NCBI GenBank assembly: GCA_938030095.1
Contig: CALHGK010000014.1
Span: 1 to 64,000 of the forward strand
Direction: 5' to 3'
DNA: 64,000 nucleotides
Source of the DNA: an uncultured Candidatus Saccharibacteria bacterium
GTDB lineage: Bacteria > Patescibacteriota > Saccharimonadia > Saccharimonadales > Saccharimonadaceae
In this document: one piece after another, positions 49,653 through 59,088 of the stretch
Position numbering within the stretch: position 1 is the stretch's first letter
Layout: the number at the start of each line of letters is the position of its first letter
Notes under the pieces: model-generated
Told to the model about the DNA's origin: nothing
The model's database searches: none
What the model saw: only the letters and a program-made list of their open reading frames with translations
Made by a program: the position numbers and the translations under genes

Positions 49653-50084
49653 TTATACGCGGTGCTTGTTGTGGCGTCGGCGCAGGCCAGCTACCTTGAG
49701 GCGCACGGCATGGCGGTCGACCAGCTGGTGCGCTTTTTCGAGCTCTACCTGGGTGCTAGCATTGTCGCGCTGCTTGAGAGCACGCTCGAGGGCGGCTTTA
49801 CTCTCGGCCTCAATGATGTCGTCACCATGCTCGGCTTCGTCGACCAAAATACGTACCTTTGTTTGGCTAATCTCAACCACCCCACCAGAGATGGCAAAGT
49901 ACTCCAGATGGTCGTCACTGTCGTCCTTGGCGCGACGCACCGCCACAACGCCTGGCACTGCCAGAGTTACGAGTGGTTCGTGCCCCGGGAAGACCGCAAT
50001 CTGCCCATCCGGCGTCGGCAGCATCACCTCATACACAGTCTCGTGTAGCTTGCTACCAGTCAGTGTCACAAGTTCTAAATCCAT
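49653..50084 (-). CDS. atpC: ATP synthase epsilon subunit
   Basis: The central-stalk subunit that couples and regulates F1. The beta-sandwich domain (residues 10-95) contains TPDGQIAVFPGHEPLVT and YFAISGGVVEISQTKVRILVDEAE; the C-terminal helices (about 96-135) follow. The length of 143 is standard. It is not directly after atpD: about 1.07 kb separates them, containing a small membrane gene, a terminator and a low-complexity tract, so atpC must be transcribed separately or with the membrane gene. Confidence 0.92.
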   Translation of the reverse strand: MDLELVTLTGSKLHETVYEVMLPTPDGQIAVFPGHEPLVTLAVPGVVAVRRAKDDSDDHLEYFAISGGVVEISQTKVRILVDEAEHGDDIIEAESKAALERALKQRDNASTQVELEKAHQLVDRHAVRLKVAGLRRRHNKHRV

Positions 50085-50156
50085 AGCCTTACTATAGCAG
50101 AGTAGCAGAGAAAAAGCGAGGTGGAAGGCAGGGTGATTTTTACTTCAAGCGAGAGA

Positions 50157-50204
50157 AAAGGGCGGGGAGCAGCAAGCCATATGACGCTGCTCAACCCGCC
50201 CTTT
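50157..50204. terminator. Long bidirectional terminator hairpin
   Basis: AAAGGGCGGG/CCCGCCCTTT with an inner GAGCAGC/GCTGCTC stem around a 12-nt loop. It lies between the small membrane gene (50229-50555) and atpC and would end the leftward transcript of the former. Confidence 0.8.
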
Positions 50205-50228
50205 GGTGGTAGGAGGCGACCCAAGGAG

Positions 50229-50555
50229 CTAGATAGAAAGCCCCCAGGCAAGGAGAGATACGAAGACCCCTCCGACGGCGGCCGCTGCAATGAGCAGCAG
50301 CCCCAGCGTCTTTGGCAGGCGCTGGCCTGCCACAATGACCCCTCCGAAGAGGAGCCACGTGAGATACATCACGAGCCAGGGCAGCTCGTGAGCACGAAAT
50401 GCCGTCCCACCGAAGTGGAACAGCAACAGGTAACTCCCGAGCGGTACACCCGCCCAGGAGAACACCTTGATTAGCCAGAAGGGCGCAACGTTACGCGCCT
50501 TTCTGGCTTCATGACGCATGGAACGGCCGTCCCATGCGTTGTTCCTATTGTGCAT
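50229..50555 (-). CDS. Small membrane protein inserted between atpD and atpC
   Basis: A 108-residue protein with a basic N-terminus (DGRSMRHEARKARN) and three hydrophobic helices (about residues 25-45, 54-76 and 83-106). AAGGAGA lies 5 nt before the ATG at 50555, so the 27 codons upstream are excluded. No family is recognised. It is followed by a strong terminator, so it seems to form its own unit, despite its place inside the ATP synthase gene order. Confidence 0.65.
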   Translation of the reverse strand: MHNRNNAWDGRSMRHEARKARNVAPFWLIKVFSWAGVPLGSYLLLFHFGGTAFRAHELPWLVMYLTWLLFGGVIVAGQRLPKTLGLLLIAAAAVGGVFVSLLAWGLSI

Positions 50556-50689
50556 GGCATCTCCTTCCATGCGTGTCCTTGAGGCGCTGGTCGCCCCACC
50601 ATCCTCAAGTGTGCCATATTTGATCGGGTAAGTCAAAGTGCGTCTATTTGAAGCTGAGCGCTTTACTGTTTTCTTATACTACTCACCGT

Positions 50690-50960
50690 AGATACACTGT
50701 AATAAGCATATTTCTATCTACCAATATATCTCGATACTATATCTATTCTCTATGTATATCTTTATAACTCATCTCTCTTTATCTCTATAATTTTCTTTCT
50801 CTACTATTTCTCTATCTATTTCTATATATCTATACATCTCTTTCTCTATCTATATCCTTATCTATAATTCTATCTATATCTATACTTATCGCTATATCTC
50901 TATATCCATACTTATATCTCCATATCCATCCATATCGATTTCTCTCCTACTATATAAATA
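50690..50960. repeat. Low-complexity tract of degenerate TATCTC/TCTATA units
   Basis: About 270 bases made almost only of T, A and C on the plus strand, with degenerate repeats of TATCTC, TCTATA and CTATAT and hardly any G. No repeat unit is exact and there are no spacers, so it is not a CRISPR array. It contains no gene. Transcribed leftward it would be a purine-rich RNA. It lies between the atpD terminator and the small membrane gene. Confidence 0.85.
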
Positions 50961-51079
50961 TATAAAAGAAGAGAAAAAGAACTCACGCTAACAGGGAAAA
51001 AACAGGGTAAACCAGGTGAATTTCGAAATTCGCCTTTTTTGAAGGAAGAAAATGAGAGAAATGGCGAGGAAGATAGGCA

Positions 51080-51126
51080 AAGAAAACAGCAGCCAAACAC
51101 AGAGAGAATATCTCGGTTGGCTGCTG
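51080..51126 (-). terminator. Intrinsic terminator after atpD
   Basis: On the minus strand CAGCAGCCAA pairs perfectly with TTGGCTGCTG around a 20-nt loop, followed by TTTTCTTT, 24 bp after the atpD stop. It ends the main ATP synthase transcript before atpC. Confidence 0.85.
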
Positions 51127-51150
51127 CCGTATAAGAATGTGCAGGGAGCG

Positions 51151-52530
<1,380 letters not shown>

Positions 52531-52554
52531 TCATTTCTCCTCTCGATCATTTCA

Positions 52555-53067
52555 TTATACTTTCTTTGCTTGCAGATTATTATGACTATCTGGCGTCTTG
52601 GCACGATGTTTCTGTATATATCGCATAGCATCACGGGCTGCAATACCACAGTAAGCTAGCAACACCACAATTGGCACATATGGTAAGAGGCTACTGACGA
52701 CTGGTAGCTCAGCACACGCCATAATAGGCTGAGCCGGCCAGGCAAGGCGAGCCACATCACTAGCCTGCGCCTCCACGCCATGCACAGCAAAGGACGCAAG
52801 AAAGCCCGCAACATACGAGCCAAGGCCAGCAAGGATCACAACTAATAGGCCAGTCGTGACACTTACAAAACTCGCACTGTGCCGCTGGCCATACCGCCAA
52901 TACCACAGTCCACCGAGAGCAAACGGCAACATCAGCGCAAGGCCAAGGAGCAACCCCTCACCACGGCTAGCAGACAGCATCTGAGCACCACCCACAAGAA
53001 GCAACACCGCACACACGAGCGCATACATGGCAAGTGCAGCCACCACAATACGCCCGTAGTGTTTCAT
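52555..53067 (-). CDS. Unknown membrane protein between atpG and atpD
   Basis: A 170-residue protein with four hydrophobic helices (about residues 6-30, 37-57, 66-92 and 117-142) and a basic tail. It overlaps the atpG stop by 4 nt (ATGA) and ends 24 bp before atpD, so it is an integral part of the operon. No known ATP synthase subunit lies in this position. It may assist assembly or modulate the enzyme, but nothing in the sequence proves it. The two cysteines (MACAELP and LAYCGIAA) lie near the last helices. Confidence 0.7.
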   Translation of the reverse strand: MKHYGRIVVAALAMYALVCAVLLLVGGAQMLSASRGEGLLLGLALMLPFALGGLWYWRYGQRHSASFVSVTTGLLVVILAGLGSYVAGFLASFAVHGVEAQASDVARLAWPAQPIMACAELPVVSSLLPYVPIVVLLAYCGIAARDAMRYIQKHRAKTPDSHNNLQAKKV

Positions 53068-53951
53068 CCCATTGCCTCCACACCAGCGCTGATCTCGGTC
53101 AGCTCTTGCGTGATGGCACCTTGGCGTTGCTTGTTCATCTCGAGTGTTAGGTCATCGACAAGGCTGGTAGCGTTATCGGTGGCATTCTTCATGGCAAGCA
53201 TGCGCTGGCTGTGCTCGCTCGCCCGAGCATCGAGCAGGGCTTGGTAGAGCCGGGCACTGACCATGCGCGCAGCAATGGTGTCGAGCACTGCTTGCGGGCT
53301 TGGCTCAAAAAGAGCTTCGTCGTCTGAGATTACTTCGTCGTCATCCACCGCATCGAGCTGCTCGGCATCAAGGCCAGCAGGCAAGAGATGAATCGTATCA
53401 GGGTGCTGCGTCATACTGCTATAAAAGCGGGTGAATACGACGTCGACTGCATCGACCTGCTTACTCACAAACATATCGTGCGCAGTGTCGAGAATTGCCC
53501 GGAAGGCTGGGCCTGTTGGGCGATCTGGCACATCCTCATACACCCCAACCACCTGCGTATCCTTAAGGCGCGCAACAAACTGCGCTGCCTTGCGCCCCAC
53601 CGCAATGGTAGTATTTTCGATCCCGGCTGCATCGTCATCGCGCAGGAGCTGGACATAGCGCTTCAGAACATTGCTGTTGTAGGCACCAGCCAATCCTTTA
53701 TCGGCGGCAATGACGATGATCAAGCGACGTTTAACCGTGCGCTGGGCAAACAGGGGGTGATCGTCGGTCGCACCCTGGCGCGAAAGGTAGCGCAAGAGGC
53801 CACGTGCTGCTGTGGTATACGGCGCAGTGGTGCGGCTTGCATCTTGGGCACGGCGCATCTTGCTCGCTGCCACCATCTGCATTGCCTTGGTGATCTGCTT
53901 GGTACTCTTAACCGAGCGAATCCGTGCTTTGAGCTGTTGCGTATTGGGCAT
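53064..53951 (-). CDS. atpG: ATP synthase gamma subunit
   Basis: The rotating shaft of F1. The N-terminal helix LKARIRSVKSTKQITKAMQMVAASK and the C-terminal helix (MLAMKNATDNATSLVDDLTLEMNKQRQ, then ITQELTEI) are classical. The middle domain is normal, with an acidic insertion (DAEQLDAVDDDEVISDDE) near residue 205. The length of 295 is typical. It starts 15 bp after atpA. Confidence 0.96.
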   Translation of the reverse strand: MPNTQQLKARIRSVKSTKQITKAMQMVAASKMRRAQDASRTTAPYTTAARGLLRYLSRQGATDDHPLFAQRTVKRRLIIVIAADKGLAGAYNSNVLKRYVQLLRDDDAAGIENTTIAVGRKAAQFVARLKDTQVVGVYEDVPDRPTGPAFRAILDTAHDMFVSKQVDAVDVVFTRFYSSMTQHPDTIHLLPAGLDAEQLDAVDDDEVISDDEALFEPSPQAVLDTIAARMVSARLYQALLDARASEHSQRMLAMKNATDNATSLVDDLTLEMNKQRQGAITQELTEISAGVEAMG

Positions 53952-53966
53952 AGCGACCTCCGTTGC

Positions 53967-55502
53967 TTACTCCGCAAATTCCTTGGCAATTTCGCCCGCG
54001 GTTGATTCTATCAAGTGGGTGAGTTTCTCATCAGCTCCGAACTTCTGGTCACCCTTGTTGAGGGTGCGCATTTGTTCCTTAGCCTCGGCCCAGAGACGGC
54101 TCAGCAGAGCATCTTGCGCGGCTTTGATCTTCGTGGCTGGCACGGTATCAAAGTAGCCTTGGCTCACCGCCACAATACTTACTACCTGCTCCCAAACACT
54201 CATTGGCTGGTACTGTGGCTGCTTGAGGAGCTCTGTCAGGCGCTGGCCACGGCCAATCTGCGCCTTGGTCTCGGCATCAAGGTCGCTTCCAAACTGAGCA
54301 AAGCTCGCGAGCTCGCGGAACTGGCTGAGGCCAAGCTTGAGGTTACCGCTAACACTCTTGAGCGCCTTAGTCTGGGCTGCACCACCAACACGCGACACCG
54401 AGAGACCAGCACTAATGGCTGGGCGAATACCTTGGTAGAAGAGATCTGTCTCCATAAAGATCTGCCCGTCGGTGATGGAAATCACGTTGGTGGGGATGTA
54501 GGCGGAGATATCGCCCGCCTGAGTCTCAATGATCGGCAGGGCAGTAAGTGAACCCGCCCCAAGCTCATCACTTAGCTTGGCACTGCGCTCGAGTAAGCGG
54601 CTATGCAAATAGAACACATCACCCGGGAAGGCCTCGCGCCCTGGTGGGCGACGCAAGAGCAAGCTCATCTGGCGGTAAGCGACAGCGTGCTTAGTCAGGT
54701 CGTCGTAGATCATCAACGCGTGGCCGCCATTGTCGCGGAAGTACTCACCCATGGCGGTACCAGCGTATGGCGCGAGATAGAGCAGGGAAGCTGGGTCGCT
54801 TGGGCTGGTTGCCACCACGATGGTCTGATCCATCACACCTTCTTCTTTGAGGCGCTCGACCAAGCGGGCAATCTTGCTCAGCTTCTGCCCAACGGCAACG
54901 TAGACATTCACCACGCCAGTCTTTTGACGGGCTTGGTTGATCATCGTGTCGAGTGCGATTGCCGTCTTACCGGTTTGGCGATCACCAATGATCAGCTCGC
55001 GCTGGCCCCGGCCAATCGGGAACATCGCATCGATGCTCATAATACCAGTCATCAGTGGCTCATGCACACTCTTGCGGCCCATCACGCCGATCGCCTCACG
55101 CTCGACGAGGCCGCGCTGCGTGGTGGTGATGGCTGGGCCACCATCAAGCGGCTCACCGAGCGGGTTCACCACGCGGCCAAGCAACTCCTCGCCAACCGGC
55201 ACACTCAGGACCTCGCCCTTGAGCTTAACGCGGTCGCCAGCAGCCACACCTTGGTCGCTGCCAAGCAGCACAGCACCAATTTCATCTTCCATCAAGTTGA
55301 GGGCAAATGCCTCAACGACACCTGTTTTGGTCTCGATCTCGAGCACCTCGCTATAGCCAGCGTGGCGCAAGCCATGTACCCAGGCCACACCATCACCCAC
55401 TCGGGTCACGATACCGACCTGCTCTAGTCCTTCAGAGGCTTCCAGGCCTGCGATCGCTTGCCGCAAGCTCTCGGACAACTCTGTAACTGTTGTTTCAGCC
55501 AT
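53967..55502 (-). CDS. atpA: ATP synthase alpha subunit
   Basis: The non-catalytic nucleotide-binding subunit of F1. The P-loop GDRQTGKTA is near residue 169, and the family signature [17 protein letters not shown] lies near 363. The length of 511 is standard. It begins with a helical segment that binds the delta subunit. It lies 12 bp after atpH and 15 bp before atpG. Confidence 0.98.
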   Translation of the reverse strand: MAETTVTELSESLRQAIAGLEASEGLEQVGIVTRVGDGVAWVHGLRHAGYSEVLEIETKTGVVEAFALNLMEDEIGAVLLGSDQGVAAGDRVKLKGEVLSVPVGEELLGRVVNPLGEPLDGGPAITTTQRGLVEREAIGVMGRKSVHEPLMTGIMSIDAMFPIGRGQRELIIGDRQTGKTAIALDTMINQARQKTGVVNVYVAVGQKLSKIARLVERLKEEGVMDQTIVVATSPSDPASLLYLAPYAGTAMGEYFRDNGGHALMIYDDLTKHAVAYRQMSLLLRRPPGREAFPGDVFYLHSRLLERSAKLSDELGAGSLTALPIIETQAGDISAYIPTNVISITDGQIFMETDLFYQGIRPAISAGLSVSRVGGAAQTKALKSVSGNLKLGLSQFRELASFAQFGSDLDAETKAQIGRGQRLTELLKQPQYQPMSVWEQVVSIVAVSQGYFDTVPATKIKAAQDALLSRLWAEAKEQMRTLNKGDQKFGADEKLTHLIESTAGEIAKEFAE

Positions 55503-55514
55503 GTATAATTCCTC

Positions 55515-55925
55515 TTATTTCGTGCCCGCAAGGGCGGTTAGTTTGTGTTGGATAGTGCCATCATAGTGCTGGCCCGGCAGAGCAATCTTCACGCCGCCGA
55601 TCACCGACGGATCGACAACCTGGCGGAGCTGTACTGACGTAACTGGCGCAGTGCCACTCTGCTCAGCAAGTGCCGTGACCTCTGTCTTGAGCTGCTTCTG
55701 CAGGGCGGCCGATAGCTCGTGCGCCGTCGTAACTTCAGCCACAACGATGCCGCGCTCAGCCAGCGCTTCCTCAATCGTTGCTGCCACCACATCGACATCG
55801 CGCGTTGCACGGGTGTCAATAAGATAGGCGGCAACTTGACGCAGTAAGGCAGACACCTCAGCGCCAGCAGCAATCTGCTCAGCGACATACGCAGCGAGGC
55901 GGCGGCGCGAAAAACCGGCCGCCAT
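55515..55925 (-). CDS. atpH: ATP synthase delta subunit, short form
   Basis: Links F1 to the peripheral stalk. At 136 residues it is shorter than usual (about 175-180), the loss being in the N-terminal helical domain. The C-terminal signature DPSVIGGVKIALPGQ near 108 is intact. It starts MAAGFSRRRLAAYVAEQ. It overlaps the atpF stop by one base. A shortened N-terminal domain would change contact with the tip of F1. Confidence 0.88.
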   Translation of the reverse strand: MAAGFSRRRLAAYVAEQIAAGAEVSALLRQVAAYLIDTRATRDVDVVAATIEEALAERGIVVAEVTTAHELSAALQKQLKTEVTALAEQSGTAPVTSVQLRQVVDPSVIGGVKIALPGQHYDGTIQHKLTALAGTK

Positions 55926-56473
55926 CAGCCTTGCTCCTTATCAAGCTTGGTCAGATGCTTCTCGATCAGCTGGCGATCCTTCGACGCATCGACAGTCTCG
56001 GCCGTCACTGCACGCGTTGCCTCAACGACCATGTCGACCATCTCGCGGCGCAGTGCCCGCTTGGCCTCGGCCAGCTCTGTCTGCGTTTGGGTGCGCGCCG
56101 ATTCTAAGATGCGCTCGGCCTGCGTGTGGGCGTCGTCTTTGGCGTCGTTCACCATGCTCGCTGCCTCAGTCTTAGCGGCGGTCACAATTTCTTGCGACTC
56201 GTAGCGAGCTTTTTTGAGCATTGCAGCGGTGCGCTCCTCAGTCTCGTCAGCCGCCTTTTGGGCTTTCTCAGCTGCTTTGAGGCCATCGCGAATCTTCGCA
56301 TCGCGCTGGTCGAGCATGTCGAGCAGCGGTGGATAGACCCACTTTTTCAAGACCAAGAGCAGCACCACAAATGCCACCATTTGCAGGACAAACAGCTGCC
56401 AATCAAGACCAAGCGACGAGAACAAGTCGCCACCACCCGCCTCTGTCGATGCAAAATAGTGCAGGGTATTCAC
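55925..56473 (-). CDS. atpF: ATP synthase b subunit
   Basis: The peripheral stalk. One membrane helix lies at about residues 26-47 (QMVAFVVLLLVLKKWVYPPL), followed by a long charged coiled coil (KIRDGLKAAEKAQKAADETE onward). The length of 182 is normal. Only one b gene is present, so a homodimer is expected. It lies 13 bp after atpE. Confidence 0.95.
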   Translation of the reverse strand: MNTLHYFASTEAGGGDLFSSLGLDWQLFVLQMVAFVVLLLVLKKWVYPPLLDMLDQRDAKIRDGLKAAEKAQKAADETEERTAAMLKKARYESQEIVTAAKTEAASMVNDAKDDAHTQAERILESARTQTQTELAEAKRALRREMVDMVVEATRAVTAETVDASKDRQLIEKHLTKLDKEQG

Positions 56474-56486
56474 GAGTGCGAACTCC

Positions 56487-56699
56487 TTACATCACCTTGC
56501 CGACGATCGCGGCCACAAAACCAATGATAGCCAAAGCATCGATAAACGAAATACCAAGGATCATCATGGTGCGTAGGTCGTTAATCTTCTCTGGGTTGCG
56601 ACCAGCCGCCTTCATGGCGTTGGCACCAATCCAACCACACCCGATCGCAGCAAACGCTGCTGGAATAGCATACGCCAGGGTAAATGCGATGTCTTTCAT
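56487..56699 (-). CDS. atpE: ATP synthase c subunit
   Basis: The rotor ring subunit, 70 residues with two helices and the polar loop GRNPEKI. The ion-binding carboxylate in helix 2 is Asp (SFIDALAIIGF), where many bacteria have Glu. Helix 1 lacks the Gln typical of sodium-binding rings, so proton coupling is more likely. It lies 32 bp after atpB. Confidence 0.95.
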   Translation of the reverse strand: MKDIAFTLAYAIPAAFAAIGCGWIGANAMKAAGRNPEKINDLRTMMILGISFIDALAIIGFVAAIVGKVM

Positions 56700-56731
56700 A
56701 ATTATTTCTCCTTATTTAGTTATTACCAATG

Positions 56732-57562
56732 TTATTTTGCTCCTTCGGTCACGAGGTTCGCGTCTGAAGAAGTCGAGGTATTTGAGTGCGTATCTTTTTC
56801 CTCATCACCGCCGTGATGCGTGAGCCCGAGTGAAATAAACACGGTTGAAAGCATAAAGAAGATATAGGCCTGAATGCCACCAATGAATAGCTCAAAGAGA
56901 TAGAACGGCTGGAGCACCGCTGGCATTGCCACCTGAGTGAGGTAAGCGATCATCGCGATCAAAATCTCACCCGCCAGCACATTACCAAACAGACGGAAGG
57001 ATAGACTGAGCAAGCGCGAGAACTCTGCCACAATCTCGAGAATCCCGACAAAGGACATGATTGGATCGCGCAAGGGGTTGACAAAATACCGCTTGAGGTT
57101 ACCGATAAAGCCAAGCTCGCGTGCTGCATACACCTGCGCCATAACAATCGTGACAACCGCTAAGGCAAATGTCATATTAAGATCAGCATTCTGGCCACGG
57201 AACAGTGGTGTATGACCAATCATCACTGGCCCCACAATAGGTAAGAGCCCCAGCCAATATTGTGCCGCTACGAAGAAAAACATCGTAATGACAAGGGGGG
57301 CAACGCGCCGCGTCCATTTCTTGCTGGGGATAACCTGCCCAACGGTGTTATATAACCCCTCAAAGCACCAGACAGTCAAGCGAGTCGCAAAGTTGGCCTT
57401 CTTCTTACCCAGCACCACTGCACGCGTGCGAAACATCAGCCAAGCCAAGACGATGAGACCCAGCAGACCAACGAGATTGGCATTAGTAATTGGCCAGCCA
57501 GCAATCGAAAACACCTCGTCTGCCTTGACCGAGATGTGTGGCACTGCCGCAAAAAACATCAT
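56732..57562 (-). CDS. atpB: ATP synthase a subunit
   Basis: The stator channel of Fo. Five to six membrane helices are visible. The essential Arg is in SLSFRLFGNVLAGE near residue 193, and the late helix has FELFIGGIQAYIFFMLS. The last 30 residues are Ser/Thr/Asp-rich and hydrophilic, an unusual tail. The ATG overlaps the stop of the small upstream gene by 4 nt. Length is 276. Confidence 0.96.
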   Translation of the reverse strand: MMFFAAVPHISVKADEVFSIAGWPITNANLVGLLGLIVLAWLMFRTRAVVLGKKKANFATRLTVWCFEGLYNTVGQVIPSKKWTRRVAPLVITMFFFVAAQYWLGLLPIVGPVMIGHTPLFRGQNADLNMTFALAVVTIVMAQVYAARELGFIGNLKRYFVNPLRDPIMSFVGILEIVAEFSRLLSLSFRLFGNVLAGEILIAMIAYLTQVAMPAVLQPFYLFELFIGGIQAYIFFMLSTVFISLGLTHHGGDEEKDTHSNTSTSSDANLVTEGAK

Positions 57563-57804
57563 GTGCGATGACCTCCCTTAATTTGGTGCGTGATGAGCCC
57601 CGCTGCAAGAGCAATGCCGACCACCAAACCAGCAAACATCAGCCACGGCTTGGTTGCAAATTGCCGGTCTGCCCAGACTCCGAGCAAAAACAACCCAACA
57701 GTTGGTACTGCCATTCGCCAGGTTGTCCCAAGTGCAGCACGCCACAGCACACTAACCACTTGGCTACCGTGCGAGCGGGCATTCTCACGAGACTCCGTAC
57801 TCAT
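57559..57804 (-). CDS. AtpZ/AtpI-like small membrane protein
   Basis: An 81-residue protein with two helices (about residues 28-45 and 55-74) joined by a short charged turn (WADRQFATKP), the layout of AtpZ/AtpI proteins that help assemble the c-ring or carry magnesium. It is the first gene of the ATP synthase operon. A TACAAT box ends 8 nt before the ATG, suggesting that the operon's message is leaderless. Confidence 0.75.
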   Translation of the reverse strand: MSTESRENARSHGSQVVSVLWRAALGTTWRMAVPTVGLFLLGVWADRQFATKPWLMFAGLVVGIALAAGLITHQIKGGHRT

Positions 57805-58064
57805 ATGGCCCTATTGTACCAGGAGACCCCACAGACGTAAAGAGGAAAGCGGCAGTTGGGTATGAATCTTAAATTACCGCCATCTCGCGGCACACTAGTA
57901 CCGTGCTTTTACTCCTTGAGACGATAGATCACATACATAGATCGTGATGATTTGGTGTGGAGTTACTGCTCTTCTCTATATTCCATTGACTTTTATAACC
58001 ATTCCTTGGGAGGATGCATGTGAGACAACTGGCGTCGCATCGCAAAGCCGCGTATACTAGAGCT

Positions 58065-58271
58065 ATGCCACGCCGCAACAAAACACCCAAACATCAGCCC
58101 TACCGCCCACCACATAATGAAGCGGCCAAAAAGCGCTACCCGAGCCGTGCAGCCGCCTTGCGCGCCATCGCCGAGCTCCGCAAATACCAGCTGGATGTGC
58201 AGCTACGTGTGTATCAATCACCGCACGATGGTGGCTGGTATCTGACGAGCCAATACACTACGGAGGATTAG
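58065..58271 (+). CDS. Small basic unknown protein
   Basis: A 68-residue protein with a strongly basic N-terminus (RRNKTPKHQPYRPPHNEAAK), then a helix (SRAAALRAIAELRKYQ) and two strands (LQLRVYQ-like and GGWYLTSQ). The end resembles a small SPOR-like or RNA-binding fold, but this is weak. A TATACT box ends 6 nt before the ATG at 58065. An ATG at 58014 with GGAGG directly adjacent is less likely because the spacing is too short. Confidence 0.6.
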   Translation: MPRRNKTPKHQPYRPPHNEAAKKRYPSRAAALRAIAELRKYQLDVQLRVYQSPHDGGWYLTSQYTTED

Positions 58272-58388
58272 CCTCCCCTTCCTACTAGAACTATTACTGA
58301 AGAAGCTTCGCGCCTTACCTTACACTCAGTGCACTTGCCAACTCCATCACCATCCATGCTATACTAGCAAGAGCGAAAGGGGATAAGT

Positions 58389-58658
58389 ATGAATACAATA
58401 CCATCAATTATAGTATATAGCGCAGAGTGGTGCGCCTATTGCAAAACAGAGAAGCAATATCTCGACAAGCTGGGTGTACACTACACCGTCAAAGACATCG
58501 AGAAAACGCCTGGTGCTCAGGACGAGCTCGCTGCCAAAACCGGCGGCAAAGCCCAAGGCATCCCAGTTACAGACATTGCTGGCGAGATCGTCTATGGCTT
58601 TGACCGGGCTCGAATTGATGAGCTCCTTACAGCAAAGGGATTGCTGCCAGAAGCATAG
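58389..58658 (+). CDS. Glutaredoxin-like protein
   Basis: An 89-residue thioredoxin-fold protein with the active site CAYC at residues 15-18 in the sequence SAEWCAYCKTEK. The cis-Pro motif IPVTDI is near 60, and GFDRARIDELL closes the fold. It probably reduces disulfides or serves as a hydrogen donor for ribonucleotide reductase, like NrdH. CGAAAGGGG lies 7 nt before the ATG, and a TATACT box lies about 21 nt upstream, so this gene keeps a short leader. A terminator follows. Confidence 0.88.
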   Translation: MNTIPSIIVYSAEWCAYCKTEKQYLDKLGVHYTVKDIEKTPGAQDELAAKTGGKAQGIPVTDIAGEIVYGFDRARIDELLTAKGLLPEA

Positions 58659-58678
58659 CTTGGCTATGTATCACATTC

Positions 58679-58709
58679 AACTCACTGCTCGGGAAGGGCA
58701 GTGAGTTTT
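58679..58709 (+). terminator. Intrinsic terminator after the glutaredoxin gene
   Basis: AACTCACTGC pairs perfectly with GCAGTGAGTT around a 9-nt loop, with a short TTT tail, 20 bp after the stop. Confidence 0.85.
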
Positions 58710-59088
58710 ACTATTGGCTGCTCGCATACGAGGGAAATGGAGGGGTATAGGTAGTATACATATATTGTTCACGCTTTTTTATTTGACTCAACGAGAGACT
58801 TTTTAGTGACATAATTTTTGGGTATTGATTATTTATAACAGGTGTGCTGTATTAATTCTTGACTATAGTTAGTACTCATTGAGCACTAACATCTAACGTA
58901 TATATTGACTAAATATCAGACCTCTTATCCTAATCACTATCTTGCAAAAACATGGGATTCTAGTGCCAGGGCTGATAGGCGACCATTACACTCATGTCAT
59001 ATTCTATTGAATAGTGGGTGATTCTGGGCACATTAAGCCTTGAATCTCGGATTTTTCCTGACGCGTCCATAATCCACTATTTACCTAT
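58710..59088. other. AT-rich intergenic stretch without a gene
   Basis: About 380 bases, clearly AT-richer than the flanks. No reading frame with a start signal and no perfect stem of useful length was found. It separates the glutaredoxin terminator from the 3' end of the convergent RCC1-repeat gene. Confidence 0.4.

Noticed and set aside
50690..50960. Possible CRISPR array
   Set aside because: The units are very short, inexact and contiguous, with no spacers of constant length, and no cas genes are nearby.
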